The translations under genes and the position numbers were made by a program. The notes below the pieces were generated by a model. That model ran no database searches and was not told the origin of the DNA. It worked only from the letters and a program-made list of their open reading frames with translations. A DNA stretch of 64,000 nt from CAVWDU01 sp963840725 (GTDB lineage: Bacteria > Pseudomonadota > Gammaproteobacteria > Pseudomonadales > Halieaceae). Where the stretch lies: positions 434,001 through 498,000 of the forward strand of contig CAWIZY010000016.1 in NCBI GenBank assembly GCA_963840725.1, read 5' to 3'. This document shows, in pieces, positions 62,497-64,000 of the stretch (position 1 is its first letter; each line of letters begins with the position of its first letter).

Positions 62497-64000
62497 ATGG
62501 GCAGTAAAATCCCGGTTGCACAGCCACTGGTCATACTTCATGGCGACGAAATGGCGCAGATCGCCTTTGAGCGCATCATCGAGCAGTTCGTCACCCGTCG
62601 GCTGGACATCGATCTGGTAGAGATCGATTTGACCGCGGAGAATCGTCTGGTCACCAACGGGCAGGCCGTTAACGACGCCATTGGGGCCCTGAAGACCTAC
62701 GGGGTCGGCATAAAAAATGCGGGTATGACAGTCAACCGCCAGCAGCTGGACGAATTGTTGGCCAAGCATCCCGACATTGTCGAATCGGAGCTGGACAAGC
62801 TGGCGACCAAGTCCCCCAACGGGGCCATTCGCAAGGGCATTGGCGGCAATATCACCCGGGAAGACATACAGTTCCGCAATTTGCAGGTCAACCACCCCGA
62901 ATGGATCGGCCGTGATATCGAAGTCGATACCATGGATAATGGCGGCATCAAGGAAAGCTACAACGAACTGTCGACTACCACGGGAATCGCGAAACTCGTC
63001 TTTGTCGGTGCCAGCGGAGACCCGGTGGAACTGCACCGGCGGCTCATCCACAAGGGCGACCCCTGGCTGCTGGCCACCAACGACATCGACCAGATCAGGG
63101 CCTGGGCCCATCGCTTCTTTCAGCGCGCCCTGGATGAGAAGCGGGATGTCTACCTCGGCCTGAAAGACACAGTTATCCCGGGCTACGATGGCGCCATGCG
63201 TACCGCCATAGAAACCATATACAACAACGAATACCGTGACCGTCTGCAGCAGGCCGGCCTGGCATACCACTACGAGTTGATAGACGCGCAGGCGGCCAGG
63301 CTGGTGTCCAACCCGCCAGATCGCGCGCTCTGGGGGGTGCCGGACAACACTACAGGGCGCAAGCTCTACAAGCTGGTTCGCAGTCTCCGTAAGTACGGCA
63401 TCCCCAGCCGCAAGCATCACGAATCCATCTCCCGGATGAGCGCCGGTGGCGGCGATCAATACGGCAGTTTTAACGCCCCGATGACAGAGGCCGGTATTCT
63501 CAAAGTCATTGTGGATGGGGAGGAAAAACACGCACGGCACGTCAAGCAGGATGACCCCGTGCTGTTTATGTCCAACGATGCCCAGGCGATAACAGACTGG
63601 GTCTATCAAGTGTTCCGTGACGCGTCCCATAAAGACAAAGAGGTCTACTTCGGCCTCAAGCGCGAATATATGCCCTACGATGAGGTCTTCAGTACCGCCA
63701 TCACCGACGTCAGACGGGAACTGGCCAGGGCAGACACGCCGCCGCCGTCATTTATGATTATGCGGCCCTCAAGCCAGCTGAAAAAAATGATCACCGATCC
63801 ACCGCGCAATGCCCTGTATCCGGCACAAAACCTGGACGGCGATATATTTTCCGATATATCAGCCGCCCTTGGCGGCAGTCTGGCCACCGCCAGCTCGATT
63901 ATTGAAAGCAAAGATGGAACCATGTTGTTTGAGGCCCCCCACGGCACAGCGCACGACCTCTACCTGCGTTACCTTGAGACCGACGGCAGGGAAGCGCACT
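62497..64000 (+). CDS. Isocitrate dehydrogenase-family protein with internal duplication (3' end outside window)
   Basis: At least 501 residues, open at the right edge. The start matches NADP isocitrate dehydrogenase (QPLVILHGDEMAQIAFERII), then ATKSPNGAIRKGIGGNITRE and FFQRALDEKRDVYLGLKDTV, and later YELIDAQAARLV. Where the family would go straight to its next motif, about 170 extra residues follow, including a second copy of the region at 185-236: residues about 350-400 have FMSNDAQAITDW and EVYFGLKREYMPYDEVF. The frame then resumes with NLDGDIFSDISAALGGSLA and FEAPHGTAHDLYLR. So it is an IDH-like enzyme with a duplicated insert; activity is untested. ATG 62497 chosen; ATG 62461 is in frame. 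Confidence 0.8.
   Translation, partial: MGSKIPVAQPLVILHGDEMAQIAFERIIEQFVTRRLDIDLVEIDLTAENRLVTNGQAVNDAIGALKTYGVGIKNAGMTVNRQQLDELLAKHPDIVESELDKLATKSPNGAIRKGIGGNITREDIQFRNLQVNHPEWIGRDIEVDTMDNGGIKESYNELSTTTGIAKLVFVGASGDPVELHRRLIHKGDPWLLATNDIDQIRAWAHRFFQRALDEKRDVYLGLKDTVIPGYDGAMRTAIETIYNNEYRDRLQQAGLAYHYELIDAQAARLVSNPPDRALWGVPDNTTGRKLYKLVRSLRKYGIPSRKHHESISRMSAGGGDQYGSFNAPMTEAGILKVIVDGEEKHARHVKQDDPVLFMSNDAQAITDWVYQVFRDASHKDKEVYFGLKREYMPYDEVFSTAITDVRRELARADTPPPSFMIMRPSSQLKKMITDPPRNALYPAQNLDGDIFSDISAALGGSLATASSIIESKDGTMLFEAPHGTAHDLYLRYLETDGREAH

Noticed and set aside
62476..63630. 384-residue minus-strand frame at the right edge
   Set aside because: Antisense to the isocitrate-dehydrogenase-like gene, which shows family motifs through the whole region.

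Overview
The window looks like a chromosomal segment of a GC-rich gammaproteobacterium, probably a marine or aquatic relative of the Cellvibrionales/Halieaceae or Pseudomonadales. This rests on the gene order rpsF-rpsR-(membrane gene)-rplI-dnaB next to rlmB-rnr, on a Pseudomonas-like gcdR/gcdH/gcdG glutarate locus, and on the overall protein style. It is inference, because no search could be run.

Layout. (1) 1-6.8 kb, minus strand: core informational genes, namely dnaB (runs off the left edge), rplI, a membrane protein, rpsR and rpsF with a probable S6:S18-binding leader, then rlmB and rnr. (2) 6.9-10.3 kb: a three-gene surface-glycan module (family-2 glycosyltransferase, NAD-dependent sugar epimerase, family-4 glycosyltransferase) and a tRNA-Leu(CAG) with its own promoter. 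(3) 10.5-25.3 kb: a tightly packed 16-gene minus-strand operon for a membrane-bound uptake [NiFe] hydrogenase, hupS-L-C-D-F-G-H-IJ-K-hypA-B-F-C-D-E plus a nickel-transporter-like gene. The small subunit has the extra proximal-cluster cysteines of oxygen-tolerant (group 1d) enzymes. Rubredoxin and HupJ/HybE are fused in one protein. A perfect FNR/ANR/FixK-type dyad lies about 100 bp upstream of hupS. (4) 25.3-29.1 kb: an accessory strip with a RES/Xre toxin-antitoxin pair, a leaderless peptidoglycan-binding + CHAP-like hydrolase whose stop overlaps the start of a small lipoprotein (possible effector/immunity pair), and a DUF3313-like protein.

(5) 29.3-40 kb: nnrS, a DUF6544-like protein, a Tat-exported HisC-like aminotransferase, a TSUP/TauE permease, a DUF202 protein, an AmpG-like permease, a class V aminotransferase, a twice-broken CDGSH/cupin gene and an S9 peptidase. 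(6) 40-45 kb: a stand-alone molybdopterin oxidoreductase, lemA and an M48 peptidase. (7) 45-50 kb: the glutarate locus gcdHG with divergent gcdR, then a frameshifted LuxR-type regulator. (8) 50-56 kb: tatA-phoX, a hemolysin-III protein, a VOC protein, a phosphoribosyltransferase-like protein, glycerate 2-kinase and a peroxiredoxin. (9) 56-60 kb: a putrescine-type polyamine module (agmatinase-like, gamma-glutamylpolyamine-synthetase-like, SpuC-like aminotransferase). (10) 60-64 kb: a SYLF lipoprotein, a long MipA/OmpV-like barrel, and an isocitrate-dehydrogenase-family gene with an apparent internal duplication that runs off the right edge.

The hydrogenase operon is the dominant system: a heterodimer (HupSL) anchored by cytochrome b HupC, a dedicated protease and chaperones, the complete HypABCDEF cofactor-synthesis set, and its own metal uptake. 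It would feed electrons from H2 to the respiratory chain, probably under low-oxygen control. The least-described candidates are the hydrolase/lipoprotein pair and the duplicated isocitrate-dehydrogenase-like protein.
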